This document shows positions 5,220-6,307 of a DNA stretch of 6,307 bases, in pieces. The notes beneath the pieces are model-generated. The model was not told where the DNA came from and did no database searches. It was given only the letters and a program-made list of their open reading frames with translations. This DNA comes from Actinomycetota bacterium. Lineage in GTDB: Bacteria; Actinomycetota; Actinomycetes; Nanopelagicales; Nanopelagicaceae. The translations under genes were made by a program, and so were the position numbers. Position 1 is the first letter of the stretch. Each line of letters opens with the position of its first letter. Where the stretch lies: the NCBI GenBank assembly GCA_009698295.1, contig WLQO01000067.1:1-6307 (forward strand), given 5' to 3'.

Positions 5220-5930
5220 ATGTCGCAGCCAGTACGCCCGAGCACTATTTTGCCGGCGCAGCGCACACCTTTCACCGTTACTACAGGAGATGGTGAGAAA
5301 TTAATTGGTGAGGTTGCAGCACCGCTAGCGGGCTATACCGGTGCCATCCTCTGCTTACATCCTCTTCCAACTGCTGGCGGAATGATGGATAGCCATGTTT
5401 ATAAAAAGGCGGCTAATCGATTGCCAGCGATGGCAGGTATTGAAGTAATTCGCTTTAATTCACGTGGAACAAGTAGCGAAGCCGGAACAAGCACTGGTCA
5501 ATTTGATAATGGCGTTGCCGAACACTTTGATGTCGAAGCGATGATGACGTATTGCTTAGATACTTTGAAGTTGGAAAATCTGTGGGTGGTCGGTTGGTCT
5601 TTCGGAACAGATTTAGCGCTGCGTCACGCCAAAGATCCAAGAGTAAAAGGGCTAATTCTTTTATCACCACCGCTTCGCACATCTGAAATTAGTGATCTGC
5701 AATGGTGGGCCAAAGATGGACGTCCGGTGACTGCCTTAGTTCCAGAATTCGATGATTATCTACAACCACCAGAGGCGAAAGTTCGCTTTGCGCCATTGAC
5801 CCAGATTAAAATAATTCCAGTAGAAGGCGCAAAGCATTTATGGGTGGGAGAACCGGCAGTCCATCGAGTTTTAAGTGAGATTAGCGAGATTATCGCCCCA
5901 GAACGGTTGCCTTTACCGACCGAAATTTAG
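5220..5930 (+). CDS. Alpha/beta hydrolase, COG2945-like
   Basis: A 236-residue alpha/beta-hydrolase fold protein without a signal peptide, so probably cytosolic. The oxyanion-side motif LHPLPTAGGMMDSHV is at 46-60, and RFNSRGTSSEAGTSTG (78-93) with FDNGVAEHFD (95-104) is characteristic of the COG2945 'predicted hydrolase' group. The nucleophile elbow GWSFGTD (125-131) has Ser127. The acid is probably Asp178 or Asp179 in VPEFDDYL, and the His is His206 in EGAKHLW. The triad is therefore complete. The physiological ester, thioester or amide substrate of this group is unknown. The start at ATG 5220 is chosen from the -10 position and from the point where similarity to the fold begins. An ATG at 5166 would overlap the aldehyde dehydrogenase start region. 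The next gene on the same strand starts 42 bp downstream. Confidence 0.9.
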   Translation: MSQPVRPSTILPAQRTPFTVTTGDGEKLIGEVAAPLAGYTGAILCLHPLPTAGGMMDSHVYKKAANRLPAMAGIEVIRFNSRGTSSEAGTSTGQFDNGVAEHFDVEAMMTYCLDTLKLENLWVVGWSFGTDLALRHAKDPRVKGLILLSPPLRTSEISDLQWWAKDGRPVTALVPEFDDYLQPPEAKVRFAPLTQIKIIPVEGAKHLWVGEPAVHRVLSEISEIIAPERLPLPTEI

Positions 5931-5960
5931 AGAGTCATTCCAATTTCTACAAAGCTACAT

Positions 5961-5966
5961 TAAGGT
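5961..5966 (+). promoter_or_regulatory. TAAGGT before the dioxygenase-like gene: -10 element or Shine-Dalgarno
   Basis: TAAGGT is followed by AAATCT and the ATG at 5973, so it fits the TAnnnT-N6-ATG leaderless pattern. The AAGG inside it is also seven bases from the ATG and could serve as a Shine-Dalgarno if the gene is cotranscribed with the hydrolase. A TACATT at 5956-5961 is a second -10-like match. The sequence alone cannot separate these readings. Confidence 0.4.
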
Positions 5967-5972
5967 AAATCT

Positions 5973-6307
5973 ATGAAACCAGTAAAAATCGCTGATTATG
6001 GAATTACCGAGGAATTCGGTTATCTCCCGACATACGATCCAGCAAAAAACCTCTCTGCAGGAAATGAAGAGTGGGATCAATTCGGTAGAGATATACCTAA
6101 GTTACTTATGTCCAGTGATTTCCGTAAGCGCGTTACTGAACTGCCAGATTTCAAAGTTTCGGCTTTAAAAGGCGATGCGGAAATCCAGCGCGCGATGCTG
6201 GTTCTAAGTTATATCGGTCAGTCTTATCAATGGAGCGATGTAAAACCTGCTACCACTTTGCCAAAGAAACTTGCTTTACCTTGGTATGAAGTTGGAAAGC
6301 TAGTCGG
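5973..6307 (+). CDS. Indoleamine 2,3-dioxygenase-like protein, N-terminal part (cut by window edge)
   Basis: The first 111 codons of a gene that is still open at the window end. The start region YGITEEFGYLPTYDP (9-23), then NEEWDQFGRDIPKLLMSSDFRKRV (31-54, key residues W34, P42, L44-L45), LVLSYIGQSYQW (76-87) and LPKKLALPWYEVGKLVG (97 onward) match the N-terminal layout of the indoleamine 2,3-dioxygenase family. In that layout, 'YG...GFLP' is followed by a helical LP.LL segment, a '..SFL.h.Y.W' helix and 'lP..la.P...v...lg'. These enzymes are haem proteins that oxidise L-tryptophan or related indoles to N-formylkynurenine. The proximal haem histidine lies in the C-terminal domain outside the window, so activity cannot be judged. 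Bacterial members exist and some have other roles. The identification is from pattern memory, without a search. Confidence 0.75.
   Translation, partial: MKPVKIADYGITEEFGYLPTYDPAKNLSAGNEEWDQFGRDIPKLLMSSDFRKRVTELPDFKVSALKGDAEIQRAMLVLSYIGQSYQWSDVKPATTLPKKLALPWYEVGKLV

Noticed and set aside
5904..5918. CGGT-N7-ACCG hairpin near the end of the hydrolase gene as a terminator
   Set aside because: The stem is only four bp and no T run follows; cotranscription with the next gene is at least as likely.
1..6307. CRISPR arrays, tRNA/rRNA genes, insertion sequences, attachment sites, B12 riboswitch
   Set aside because: No repeat-spacer array, cloverleaf, transposase, terminal inverted repeats or room for a riboswitch was seen on reading both strands.

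Overview
The window looks like a compact chromosomal segment from a streamlined actinobacterium, possibly of the freshwater acI / Nanopelagicales type. This is inferred from the moderate base composition by eye, the very short intergenic spaces, and a divergent murA / PduO-type cobalamin adenosyltransferase pair. That pair is also divergent in mycobacteria (Rv1315/Rv1314c, recalled from memory). The lineage assignment is not proven. No tRNA, rRNA, CRISPR array, transposase or other mobile element was found, and no gene-free stretch reaches 300 bases.

Left edge (1-719): the 5' end of murA (peptidoglycan precursor synthesis) runs left off the window. It is divergent from a complete cob(I)alamin adenosyltransferase gene, with only 28 bp between their start codons. 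Each start codon has a TAnnnT -10-like hexamer six bases upstream, the arrangement expected of leaderless actinobacterial mRNAs.

Central minus-strand operon (3336 down to 716): four tightly packed genes encode an ABC-type exporter ATPase, an ABC-2 permease, a secreted protein with a very lysine-rich linker, and a small membrane-anchored protein with a DUF2007-like cytosolic domain. They are joined by a 14-bp overlap, a 4-bp GTGA overlap and a 2-bp gap, so they are probably translationally coupled and act together. The substrate is unknown. This is the best candidate in the window for an undescribed system.

Divergent from that operon (3384-3695) is a small zinc-motif protein of a conserved actinobacterial type. 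It converges on an aldehyde dehydrogenase gene (5196 down to 3715).

Right edge (5220-6307): an alpha/beta hydrolase of the COG2945 type starts 23 bp from the aldehyde dehydrogenase start, with overlapping divergent -10 hexamers between them. It is followed on the same strand by the N-terminal part of a protein resembling indoleamine 2,3-dioxygenase, which is cut by the window end. A tryptophan-catabolic link between these three genes is possible but speculative.
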